Assembly (NCBI GenBank): GCA_025458415.1 | Contig: JALOSN010000010.1 | Coordinates: 1-14,893, forward strand | Source: Hydrogenophaga sp. | GTDB taxonomy: Bacteria > Pseudomonadota > Gammaproteobacteria > Burkholderiales > Burkholderiaceae_C | Length of the DNA: 14,893 nucleotides | Direction of reading: 5' to 3' | Translations under genes and position numbers: made by a program | The notes under the pieces: generated by a model | Databases searched by the model: none | What the model saw: only the letters and a program-made list of their open reading frames with translations | Told to the model about the DNA's origin: nothing | Part shown: piece after piece, positions 1-6,687 of the stretch | Numbering within the stretch: position 1 is the stretch's first letter | Layout of the letters: each line of letters opens with the position of its first letter

Positions 1-738
1 CGAGGAGTTCCGTGAGTTGCGTGACTCGATTGACATCATGGACCAGCAGGTGCTACCGAGGTTTCGCGCAGCCAGGGGCGACCGGGAAAGGCTGGAGTCG
101 ACCATCGGCACCTTCCGCAAACTGCTGGACATGATCCGCTTCCGCATGAACGAGCTGTTTGCCGGCATCACCCTGCGGGACGAAGGGCTGGACATCGAAA
201 CCCAGCTGCCGGACCGGCAGTACCTGCCCGCCATCCTGGCTCGGACAATGCAAAGCCATCTCGAAAGCGGACGCCCCTGCTGCCTGCTGCTGGTCGAGAT
301 CGGATTGCCCGACGTGGTGGACCACCACCGCGCCGGTCTGCGGGCGCGTCTCATGCACGGGCGCGTCTCATGCACACCGCAGCTCACGTGCTGTCCGATA
401 GCGTGCGCACCACCGACCATGTGTTCCGCTTTGCGGACAAGCAGTTCATGGTCATCGCCATCGAAACATCGCTGCTGGCCGCCCGACAGCTGTCGTCACT
501 GATCAACGAACAACTCAGGCACGCCCTGCAGTCGATCTACATCAACGGAAGCATCACCCCCGCCTCACCGACGGTACAGGTCAGGGTCTGCGAGTACGAC
601 CGACATCCGGACTACCAGTACTTCATCCAGCGCTGTGAAGAGGCTCTTGCAAGGTCGGACCTGCGACCACGTGGACGACGCACCGCCACAGCGCCCGATA
701 CACGCCCCGCGCCTTCTCAGGGGGCCGGCCCGCGCTGA
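1..738 (+). pseudogene. Degenerate GGDEF-domain protein, 5' end outside the window, frameshifted
   Basis: The reading frame is open from the left edge (first full codon at position 2), so the true start lies outside the window. The first part has a helical linker followed by DRQYLPAIL and LLLVEIG, which resemble the opening of a GGDEF domain of the globin-coupled, DosC-like type (DRxYLPxxL). The second part, in another frame, carries DSVRTTDHVFRFADKQF and YDRHPDYQYFIQRCEEAL, the later GGDEF blocks. The two frames join if one copy of a 17-bp tandem duplication at 342-375 is removed, giving LMHTAAHVLSDSV. As it stands, translation shifts after the second copy begins and stops at 502. Where GG(D/E)EF is expected the sequence reads FADKQF, so even the restored domain would probably not make cyclic di-GMP. 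GGDEF assignment is fairly secure, the DosC-like subtype less so. It converges on the PsiF gene with 15 bp between them. Confidence 0.72.
342..375. repeat. 17-bp perfect tandem duplication
   Basis: The unit gggcgcgtctcatgcac occurs twice with no gap, at 342-358 and 359-375. Seventeen is not a multiple of three, so the second copy shifts the reading frame of the GGDEF gene. Deleting either copy restores one continuous frame across the domain. Confidence 0.95.
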
Positions 739-753
739 CGGCACGCAACAGGT

Positions 754-1005
754 TCAGCCACCGACCGCGTCACGCACGCACTTGTTGACGTGGCTGTTGC
801 GGGCCGCGCCATGCAACTTCTTCTCGGTGGCTCCTTCTTCACAGCGGGCACGCGCGTCCTTTTCGCACTTCGTGAGGAAAGAGGTCTTGGCGGCACCGGC
901 CAGCTTGCGATCTGCCGCCGCCGCAGAACAGCTTGCATCCTGCGCCAGCGCCGGTGCACTCACCAGCCACAGGGCAGACAACACGGAAACCATGGTCATC
1001 TTCAT
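754..1005 (-). CDS. PsiF-repeat secreted small protein
   Basis: This 83-residue protein begins MKMTMVSVLSALWLVSAPALAQ, a clear Sec signal peptide with an ALA-Q cleavage site. The mature part has two PsiF repeats: a cysteine, a charged (K/R)KL(A/H)GAA block, and a second cysteine near FLTKC and HVNKC, with a further cysteine between the repeats. The family is named after E. coli PsiF, a phosphate-starvation-inducible protein; its biochemical role is unknown. The start at 1005 is favoured over upstream in-frame starts because it opens directly on the signal peptide and is preceded on the minus strand by GGAG about 5 bases away. It is transcribed away from the GMC operon and shares the 344-bp intergenic region with it. 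A phosphate (Pho) box was not identified. Family call is confident; function in this organism is not known. Confidence 0.88.
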   Translation of the reverse strand: MKMTMVSVLSALWLVSAPALAQDASCSAAAADRKLAGAAKTSFLTKCEKDARARCEEGATEKKLHGAARNSHVNKCVRDAVGG

Positions 1006-1129
1006 GAGAACTCCAGGCTGAAGCGCGCAGGCCCGCGATCCACGAACGCACCCAGCCCTCCGCGCCCGCGCAGTATGCACCAGAAGGAGCACCCGGGGCG
1101 AAAGCATCCAAGGTGCGACGGTTCTTCTA

Positions 1130-1143
1130 TCGCGTCCACGCGA
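1130..1143. promoter_or_regulatory. Palindrome TCGCGT-CC-ACGCGA
   Basis: Perfect 6-bp arms flank a 2-bp centre, about 210 bp upstream of the GMC start. It is a candidate binding site for a dimeric protein, but in GC-rich DNA such a sequence can arise by chance. Confidence 0.3.
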
Positions 1144-1157
1144 CGGGTACGCCAGGC

Positions 1158-1171
1158 AGTTGTCGACAACT
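1158..1171. promoter_or_regulatory. 14-bp perfect palindrome AGTTGTCGACAACT
   Basis: All 14 bases are self-complementary, and the site is AT-richer than its surroundings, which makes chance less likely than for the GC-only palindromes nearby. It lies about 180 bp upstream of the GMC start and 8 bp before the TTGAAAGTGC motif. It may be an operator, but the protein binding it is unknown. Confidence 0.42.
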
Positions 1172-1179
1172 TCGACACG

Positions 1180-1189
1180 TTGAAAGTGC
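1180..1189 (+). promoter_or_regulatory. TTGAAAGTGC motif, candidate AraC-regulator site
   Basis: This 10-mer matches 9 of 10 bases to TTGGAAGTGC on the minus strand at 12301-12310 and 8 of 10 to CTGAAAGTGA at 12315-12324, both upstream of the AraC-family gene. Sharing between the presumed target promoter and the regulator's own upstream region suggests a common half-site. The match was found by eye and has no statistical test behind it. Confidence 0.4.
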
Positions 1190-1210
1190 CTCGGTCTGCA
1201 TGGATGGTGC

Positions 1211-1222
1211 CAGTGCGCACTG
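1211..1222. promoter_or_regulatory. 12-bp perfect palindrome CAGTGCGCACTG
   Basis: The palindrome lies about 130 bp upstream of the GMC start. Its left ten bases recur imperfectly (CACAGCGCAC, 1233-1242) 22 bp downstream, roughly two helical turns, a spacing often seen between paired AraC-family half-sites. This is a tentative operator. Confidence 0.35.
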
Positions 1223-1339
1223 AGCATTGCCTCACAGCGCACATGAAACGATAGATCTCTGTTCTGGGTTCTTCCTCAAAGATCATCGGCACCCGTGGAG
1301 TCGGCATGGAACGGCTTGCACAAGAACACCCAAATGGAC

Positions 1340-1352
1340 GGAGACAACCTTG
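1340..1352 (+). promoter_or_regulatory. Ribosome binding site and TTG start of the GMC gene
   Basis: GGAGA at 1340-1344 lies 5 bases before TTG at 1350-1352. This site decides the start: the frame runs open further upstream to an ATG at 1227, but that extension has no family resemblance, whereas the TTG start puts the dinucleotide-binding glycines at residues 11-16, as expected for GMC enzymes. Confidence 0.75.
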
Positions 1353-2936
1353 GAACAATCAGTCGACTACATCGTCGTCGGTGCCGGCTCTGCCGGTTGC
1401 GTGGTGGCGCACCGCATGGTCAAGGCAGGCCACACAGTGCTGCTGCTAGAAGCAGGCCCCACCGACCGCATCAAGTTCGTGAAGATGCCTGCAACCTTTG
1501 TGCGGGTGATCGGGACAGAGCGATCGTGGGTTTATGAAACAACGCCGCAGCCACATGCAAACGGCCGCAAGATGTATGTGCCTCAGGGCCGAATGACCGG
1601 GGGAAGCAGCTCCCTCAATGCGATGGTCTATATCCGAGGCTCCGCTGCGGACTATGACGACTGGGCCGCTGCGGGATGCACCGGCTGGGGCTGGGTCGAT
1701 GTGTTGCCGGTATTCAAGCGCGCCGAAAGCAACATGCGCCTTTCAGGCGAACACCACGGGACGGACGGACCGCTTAGGGTCAGCGACACCCGGTTCCGAC
1801 ATCCGCTGAGTTTGGCCTTCCTGAAAGCCGCCCAGGAGGCGGGTCTGCCCTACAACGACGACTTCAACACCGGTTACCAGGCTGGGGTGGGTTTCTACCA
1901 GACCACCACTGTCGACGGGACGCGCGGCAGCACGGCAGCCACCTACTTGGCGCAAGTCGAGTCCGACTCCAAGCTCACGCTGATCAACGGTGCACATGTG
2001 CTTCGGGTTTTGATCGAAGGCGGCCAGGCCATCGGCGTCGAGTACCGGATGGCCGACGGCTCGGTCAGGACGGCCAAGGCGCGACGCGAGGTGGTGCTGA
2101 CCGCCGGCGCGCTGGCGACCCCGAAGCTGCTGCAGGTGTCCGGTGTCGGCCCCGCTGCGCTGTTGCAGCGGCTTGGGGTGTCGGTCAAGCGGGATTTGCC
2201 TGGCGTGGGGGAAAACTTCCATGACCACCTCGAAATCATCGCCCATGGCCGATGCAGGGAGCCGATCAGTCTCCTGGGGCAGGACAAGGGCCTCACCGCG
2301 CTGAAGCACGGTGTCCAGTGGGAACTGTTCAAGACCGGCCTGCTGACTTCCAACGTGGTGGAAAGCGGCGGCTTCGTCGACACACAGGGCACTGGCCGAC
2401 CCGATGTGCAGTTCCATGTGCTGCCGGTGGTGGTAGGCGATGTGGACCGCCCCATGCCGGAGGTGCACGGCATCTCGATCGACCCTTGCTTTCTGCGCCC
2501 CAAGTCCCGCGGCCGTGTGCAGGCCCGAAGCCCCGATGCGATGGATCCCGCCGATTTCGACGGCGGCTTCCTCAGCGTGCAGGAAGATGTGGACACCCTG
2601 GTACGCGGCCTCAAGCTCGCTCGCCGAATCCTGCGTATGCCTTCCATGCAGAAGGTCATCGCCGAGGAGATGTACCCGAGCCCGAAGGAGCACCTGCCCG
2701 ACAAGGAGCTGGAACAGTTCGTGCGCCAGCACGCCAAGACGGTCTACCACCCGGTGGGGACCTGCCGCATGGGCACCGACCCCATGTCTGTCGTCGACCT
2801 CCAGTTGCGTGTGCACGGCGTGGGGCGGCTTCGCATCTGCGACGCCTCCGTCATGCCCAGCATCACCAGTGGAAACACCAACGCCCCGACCATCATGATC
2901 GCCGAGCGCGCAGCCGAGTTCATGTTGGCGGCCTGA
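1350..2936 (+). CDS. GMC-family FAD-dependent alcohol dehydrogenase
   Basis: The 528-residue protein is a typical-length glucose-methanol-choline oxidoreductase, which oxidises an alcohol to an aldehyde using bound FAD. The N-terminus has the ADP-binding GAGSAG (residues 11-16) and LLLEAGP. GMC signature 1 follows (GRMTGGSSSLNAMVYIRG), then signature 2 around GALATPKLLQVSGVGP. The C-terminal catalytic pair is His467 in YHPVGTCRMG and Asn511 in GNTNAPT, 44 residues apart as in choline oxidase. No signal peptide or Tat motif is visible, so a cytoplasmic or inner-membrane-associated enzyme is likely. It is the first gene of the operon, 42 bp before the aldehyde dehydrogenase, which would take its product. 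Most bacterial members with this organisation are dehydrogenases that pass electrons to quinones or other carriers; no cytochrome gene is present here. The alcohol substrate cannot be named from sequence. Annotation as choline dehydrogenase would be over-specific. Confidence 0.93.
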   Translation: MEQSVDYIVVGAGSAGCVVAHRMVKAGHTVLLLEAGPTDRIKFVKMPATFVRVIGTERSWVYETTPQPHANGRKMYVPQGRMTGGSSSLNAMVYIRGSAADYDDWAAAGCTGWGWVDVLPVFKRAESNMRLSGEHHGTDGPLRVSDTRFRHPLSLAFLKAAQEAGLPYNDDFNTGYQAGVGFYQTTTVDGTRGSTAATYLAQVESDSKLTLINGAHVLRVLIEGGQAIGVEYRMADGSVRTAKARREVVLTAGALATPKLLQVSGVGPAALLQRLGVSVKRDLPGVGENFHDHLEIIAHGRCREPISLLGQDKGLTALKHGVQWELFKTGLLTSNVVESGGFVDTQGTGRPDVQFHVLPVVVGDVDRPMPEVHGISIDPCFLRPKSRGRVQARSPDAMDPADFDGGFLSVQEDVDTLVRGLKLARRILRMPSMQKVIAEEMYPSPKEHLPDKELEQFVRQHAKTVYHPVGTCRMGTDPMSVVDLQLRVHGVGRLRICDASVMPSITSGNTNAPTIMIAERAAEFMLAA

Positions 2937-2978
2937 GTTGGTCGAGTCCTCCCATCCAACCCGTTCCACCCTAAAACC

Positions 2979-4481
2979 ATGAACCCCAAAGACCTCTCTC
3001 AGCAGGAAATGGCCCGTATCGGATTCCTGTCCAAACGCAGCCACGGCAACTTCATCGACGGTGTGTTTCGCGAATCCGGCAGCGGCAAGCGCATTGACGT
3101 GGTGGACCCGGCCTCGGAAATGATCGTGGCCGACACGCCCGACAGCGACGGCGGCGATGTCGATCTTGCAGTCGGTGCGGCCCGGCGCGCGCTGGAGGAC
3201 TCAGCCTGGTCTCGCATGCGGCCGGCCGATCGCGAACGCATCCTCTACCGCCTGTCTGTGCTGATCGAAGAACACGGTGACGAGCTGAGCGCCATGGAGA
3301 CGCTGCAAAGCGGCAAGCTCCAGGGCGTCGCCCGGATGATCGATGTGGGCTTTTCTGCAGAGTTTGTTCGTTACATGGCGGGCTGGGCGACCAAGCTCGA
3401 AGGCAGCACGCTGCAGCCTTCCATTCCTGGCCCGCCGGGTTCGAAGTTTCACACCTATACCCAGCGCGAGCCAGTGGGCGTGGTGGGCGCCGTGGTGCCA
3501 TGGAACTTTCCGCTGGCCATCGCCTTGTGGAAGATCGCGCCTGCGCTGGCGGCTGGCTGCACCGTGGTGCTCAAGCCCTCGCCGGAAACGCCACTGACCG
3601 CACTGCGACTGGCCGAGCTGGCTGCTGAGGCAGGTCTGCCGGCGGGCGTGCTCAATGTGGTGTGCGGAGGCGGCACCGCTGGAGCGGCGCTGTGCGCCCA
3701 CCCTGGTGTGGACAAGATCAGCTTCACCGGCAGTACGCCCACCGGACGCTCCATCGGCCACGCAGCAGTCGACAGGATGGCCCGCTTCACGCTGGAACTC
3801 GGCGGCAAGTCCCCCATGATCGTGCTCCCAGATGCGGACCCCGCTGCGGCGGTCATGGGCGCCACCATGGGCATCTTCCTGCACCAGGGACAGGTCTGCG
3901 CGGCAAGCTCGCGCCTCTACGTGCATCGCAGTCTGTACGAGCAGGTGGTCCACGGTGTTGCGCGTCAGGCCGAGGGCATGCGCGTCGGATCGGGCTTTGA
4001 CGCTGGCACCCAACTCGGCCCAGTGGTTTCACGGCGTCACTTTGACCGGGTGATGGGCTACATCGATGGTGCGCGCCGAGAAGGTGCCACCACTTTGACC
4101 GGTGGAGGTCGAGCCCGTGACGCGGGTTGCTTCATCCAACCCACGGTTTTGGTCGATGTCACACCCGACATGCGGGTGGTCCGAGAAGAGGTCTTCGGGC
4201 CGGTGCTCACCGCCATGCCGTTCGACGATGTCGAGGAAGTCATTCGCCAGGCCAACGACTCGCCCTTCGGGCTGGCGGCGAGCGTCTGGACCACCAACCT
4301 CTCGTCCGCCCATCGCATCGTTCCCCGCTTGAAGGCCGGGACTGTGTACGTCAACGCGCATGGCTTGCTGGACACCAACATGCCCTTCGGTGGCTACAAA
4401 CAAAGCGGGTTCGGTCGCGATCTGGGCCGCGCCGCTGTCGATTCCTATACGGAAACCAAGAGTGTCTGCATGTCGGTCTGA
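2979..4481 (+). CDS. NAD(P)-dependent aldehyde dehydrogenase, phenylacetaldehyde-dehydrogenase-like
   Basis: This 500-residue protein oxidises an aldehyde to its carboxylic acid with NAD(P)+. It has all the class hallmarks: PWNFPLA with the oxyanion Asn176, general base Glu273 in LELGGKSP, catalytic Cys307 in GQVCAAS (34 residues after the Glu, as usual), EEVFGPV, and the C-terminal NMPFGGYKQSGFGRDLG. The segment RYMAGWATKLEGSTLQ recalls phenylacetaldehyde dehydrogenases (FeaB/StyD), so an arylacetaldehyde or a hydrophobic aldehyde is a reasonable guess, but this is only resemblance. It directly follows the GMC dehydrogenase and would remove the reactive aldehyde made there. The ATG at 2979 has no good Shine-Dalgarno sequence; an in-frame ATG at 3009 preceded by AGGA is an alternative, though the spacing is too short to be ideal. 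Family certain, substrate not. Confidence 0.94.
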   Translation: MNPKDLSQQEMARIGFLSKRSHGNFIDGVFRESGSGKRIDVVDPASEMIVADTPDSDGGDVDLAVGAARRALEDSAWSRMRPADRERILYRLSVLIEEHGDELSAMETLQSGKLQGVARMIDVGFSAEFVRYMAGWATKLEGSTLQPSIPGPPGSKFHTYTQREPVGVVGAVVPWNFPLAIALWKIAPALAAGCTVVLKPSPETPLTALRLAELAAEAGLPAGVLNVVCGGGTAGAALCAHPGVDKISFTGSTPTGRSIGHAAVDRMARFTLELGGKSPMIVLPDADPAAAVMGATMGIFLHQGQVCAASSRLYVHRSLYEQVVHGVARQAEGMRVGSGFDAGTQLGPVVSRRHFDRVMGYIDGARREGATTLTGGGRARDAGCFIQPTVLVDVTPDMRVVREEVFGPVLTAMPFDDVEEVIRQANDSPFGLAASVWTTNLSSAHRIVPRLKAGTVYVNAHGLLDTNMPFGGYKQSGFGRDLGRAAVDSYTETKSVCMSV

Positions 4482-4512
4482 GAGACCGATCAATCACAAC
4501 CCAGGAGACAAA

Positions 4513-5415
4513 ATGAAATTGAAATTGGTTCGAAACCGGATCGTCATCGCTGCCGCGTTGATGTCCTGTGTGGTGTCAGTCGTACAGGCGGGCGAGGGGG
4601 GCGGCTCCAGCTACAACGGCGGGGTAGAGAACTTCCTCGTTGGCGCAGCGCCACCGCCCGGGTTCTACGTTCTGTCCTACGGCAACGTCTACCGTGCCGA
4701 CACCCTGAAGGACGGGAGAGGGAACGACGTTCCGCTGCCAGAGTTCAAGGTATCTGCCAATGCGCTGGCGACGCGCTTCGTCTGGTCCACCCCGACCAGC
4801 GTGGCTGGCGGCAATGTGGTGTGGCACGCCATTGTTCCGCTGGTGGACCTGAAGGTACAGGTACCGGGCTTGTCGCAGAAAAAAACCGGTATCGGTGACA
4901 TCACCTTCGGGCCTGGTCTGGCGTTCCACCATTCGCCCAAGCTTCACAGCGTCGTGGCACTGGATCTCGTCGCACCCACAGGCGGGTACAACAGAAACGA
5001 CCTGACCAACATCGGTCGCAACTACTGGTCGGTGCAGCCTCTGTACACCGTCAGCTATATCGATCCCACAGGGTTCAACGGTGACTTCAAGCTCACCGGC
5101 AACTTCAACCAGCGCAACAAGGACACCGACTACAAGTCGGGCAGCGAGTTGTACCTCGACTACTCGGCCGGTTGGGGTCTCGGAAACGGCTGGGTTCTTG
5201 GTGTCGGCGGCTATGCCATGCGGCAGCTCTCAAACGACACGCAGGCGGGTGTCTCGTTGCCCGACAGCAAAGGCGAAGCTTTTGCGATTGGCCCATCCGT
5301 GAAATACGACAACGGAAAAGGCTGGTTCATCACGGCCAAGCTGCAACGCGAGATGTCGGTCAAGAACCGTCCTCAGGGTCATGCCTTGTGGATCAAAACC
5401 ATCATTCCTTTCTGA
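4513..5415 (+). CDS. SphA/MetA-pathway outer-membrane protein (candidate substrate channel)
   Basis: The 300-residue protein starts with a Sec signal peptide ending near VVQA-GEGG and continues with alternating short hydrophobic and polar stretches typical of a beta-barrel, closing on IKTIIPF with the terminal aromatic residue favoured for outer-membrane insertion. GGVENFLVGAAPPPGFYVLSYGNVYRAD near the N-terminus and the later GxGDITFGPG are characteristic of the Phenol_MetA_deg/SphA family (PF13557 type). Members occur in catabolic clusters for aromatic and hydrophobic compounds and are thought to help these cross the outer membrane, but biochemical proof is scarce. Its place between the two dehydrogenase genes and a periplasmic binding protein fits an entry channel for the pathway substrate. 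AGGAGA at 4503-4508 lies 4 bases before ATG 4513; the gap to the ALDH gene is 31 bp and to the next gene 14 bp. Confidence 0.85.
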   Translation: MKLKLVRNRIVIAAALMSCVVSVVQAGEGGGSSYNGGVENFLVGAAPPPGFYVLSYGNVYRADTLKDGRGNDVPLPEFKVSANALATRFVWSTPTSVAGGNVVWHAIVPLVDLKVQVPGLSQKKTGIGDITFGPGLAFHHSPKLHSVVALDLVAPTGGYNRNDLTNIGRNYWSVQPLYTVSYIDPTGFNGDFKLTGNFNQRNKDTDYKSGSELYLDYSAGWGLGNGWVLGVGGYAMRQLSNDTQAGVSLPDSKGEAFAIGPSVKYDNGKGWFITAKLQREMSVKNRPQGHALWIKTIIPF

Positions 5416-5429
5416 TCGCTGGAGACACC

Positions 5430-6680
5430 ATGAAAACATCTATCAAGAGACTCCTGGTCGCTGCATCGTTTGTGGCTGCGGGAAGCGCGATGGCGCAAGC
5501 CAAACCGGTTTGCGGCCTCAACAACGGCAAACCAGCCACTGGCGAACCCATTGCTCTGGGCGCCATTGTGGGGAAAACCGGGCCAGACGATTTCAGCGCC
5601 TCGGCGCTGGCCGCCCAGGCCTATTTCAAATGTGTCAATGCCAACGGTGGCATCAATGGTCGACCGATTGACTACACCATTGCCGATGACCAGTGGAACC
5701 CCGAGGTGGCCTCTCAAGCGGCTGCCAAGTTGGTGAAAGACCGTAAGGTGCTCGCGATGGTGGGCAGCTCCAGCTTCGTTGAGTGTGGCGTCAACGCGAA
5801 GCTGTATGCACAAGACGATGTGATGGTCATCGCAGGCGTGGGCGTGCCCCGCGAATGCTTTTTTGCAAAGAACTATGTGCCTGTGAACACGGGTCCGCGG
5901 GTGTCTGGAACCATTGTCGCTATGTATGCGGCGCAGAAGTACAAGGCCAAGAAAATGGTCTGTGTCATTCCCAACATTCCCAGCCTGGGCAACTGGGCTT
6001 GCGATGGTGCCAAGGACTGGGGCAAGGCCAACGGTGTGGTGGTGGACGTGATTGCCATCGACCCAGGCTCGCCGGATGCCACTTCCACCATGCTACAGGC
6101 CGCCTCGCGCAAGCCTGACGCCATCATCTTGAACCTGCCCAAAGGCATCATGGTGGCCATGCTGGCCGCCGCTGAGCAGCAAGGGTTGGCCAAGAGGATC
6201 CGCTTCGTCACGACCACCCCTGGGTACAACTTCGACGTCCCCAAAACCATCGGGCCGGCCTGGAACAACAACTTCGATATCCACCTGGAGTTCATGCCGG
6301 TCGAGTCGGCCGGTGCCGACAACCTGAACTGGAAGGCGACCATGGACGCCTACGCTGGCAAGAGCGATCCACGCGACTCGTTCGCTCAGGCTGGCTACCT
6401 GGCGGCGCGCATCGCCACCGATGCGCTGATGCAGATGGACCCAAAGAAGATCGACCGTGCCAGCGTCAGCGCCGCACTGCGCAATGTCAAAGGGTTCAAG
6501 AGCGACATCCTGTGCCGCCCGTTCTATGTGGGTAATGGGGCACGGCACAACGCCAACTCCAGCGGCCCCATCGCCCAGGTCAGTGGTAACGGCTTCAAGC
6601 TGGTCAGTCAGGGGTGCCTGATGGCCGCCGACCCGGAACTGGCCGACCTGCGCGAGCAGGAAAAGAAACTCGGACTCTGA
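5430..6680 (+). CDS. Periplasmic substrate-binding protein 1, branched-chain amino acid ABC type
   Basis: This is a 416-residue type-I periplasmic binding protein. A signal peptide with an AMA-QA cleavage site is followed by GAIVGKTGPDDF, NANGGINGRPIDYTIADD and KDRKVLAMVGS, the usual blocks of LivJ/LivK-like proteins. It should capture the pathway substrate in the periplasm and hand it to the permeases encoded next. It is rich in cysteine for a periplasmic protein (for example FVECGVN, RECFFA, WACDGA, ILCRPF, QGCLMA). The VEC and ECF cysteines are also present in the second binding protein of the operon and could form a disulfide. GGAGA at 5421-5425 is 4 bases before ATG 5430, which fixes the start. 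The family binds many ligands besides amino acids, including aromatic acids, so the Liv name does not identify the ligand. Confidence 0.92.
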   Translation: MKTSIKRLLVAASFVAAGSAMAQAKPVCGLNNGKPATGEPIALGAIVGKTGPDDFSASALAAQAYFKCVNANGGINGRPIDYTIADDQWNPEVASQAAAKLVKDRKVLAMVGSSSFVECGVNAKLYAQDDVMVIAGVGVPRECFFAKNYVPVNTGPRVSGTIVAMYAAQKYKAKKMVCVIPNIPSLGNWACDGAKDWGKANGVVVDVIAIDPGSPDATSTMLQAASRKPDAIILNLPKGIMVAMLAAAEQQGLAKRIRFVTTTPGYNFDVPKTIGPAWNNNFDIHLEFMPVESAGADNLNWKATMDAYAGKSDPRDSFAQAGYLAARIATDALMQMDPKKIDRASVSAALRNVKGFKSDILCRPFYVGNGARHNANSSGPIAQVSGNGFKLVSQGCLMAADPELADLREQEKKLGL

Positions 6681-6687
6681 GCCTGTG

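Larger units (their letters stand above)
1006..1349. promoter_or_regulatory. Divergent intergenic region between psiF-like and GMC genes
   Basis: These 344 bp hold no convincing gene. They must contain the promoters of the minus-strand PsiF gene and the plus-strand GMC operon. Three short palindromes (1130-1143, 1158-1171, 1211-1222), a 10-bp motif shared with the araC upstream region (1180-1189) and an imperfect direct repeat (1211-1220 and 1233-1242, 8 of 10 matches, 22-bp spacing) are listed separately. I found no strong sigma-70 pair for the operon. A weak possibility is TTGCCT at 1227-1232 with GATAGA at 1250-1255, 17 bp apart. No sigma-54 -24/-12 element is apparent. A weak core promoter is what an AraC-type activator would be expected to assist. 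Confidence 0.5.

Noticed and set aside
1270..1349. Sigma-54 promoter upstream of the GMC gene
   Set aside because: Several GGCA and TTGC elements are present (for example near 1303-1320), but none has the required GG-N10-GC spacing.
1743..3044. Long minus-strand open frame opposite the GMC gene
   Set aside because: It lies wholly antisense to a well-supported enzyme gene, has no recognisable domain, and its composition (rich in His, Gly, Arg) is typical of a shadow frame in high-GC DNA.
1350..4481. Choline-to-betaine pathway (betA-betB)
   Set aside because: The GMC and ALDH pair has the right enzyme classes, but the transporter, outer-membrane protein and AraC regulator differ from typical bet loci, and no choline-specific feature could be seen.
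1350..5415. Polyethylene glycol degradation cluster
   Set aside because: The peg loci of sphingomonads also combine a GMC dehydrogenase, an ALDH and an AraC regulator, but the Liv-type importer and SphA-like protein are different, and sequence alone cannot support the substrate.
4513..5415. Sphingosine-responsive sphA system
   Set aside because: The family name comes from sphingosine-related work in Pseudomonas, but family membership alone does not show that this operon handles sphingosine.
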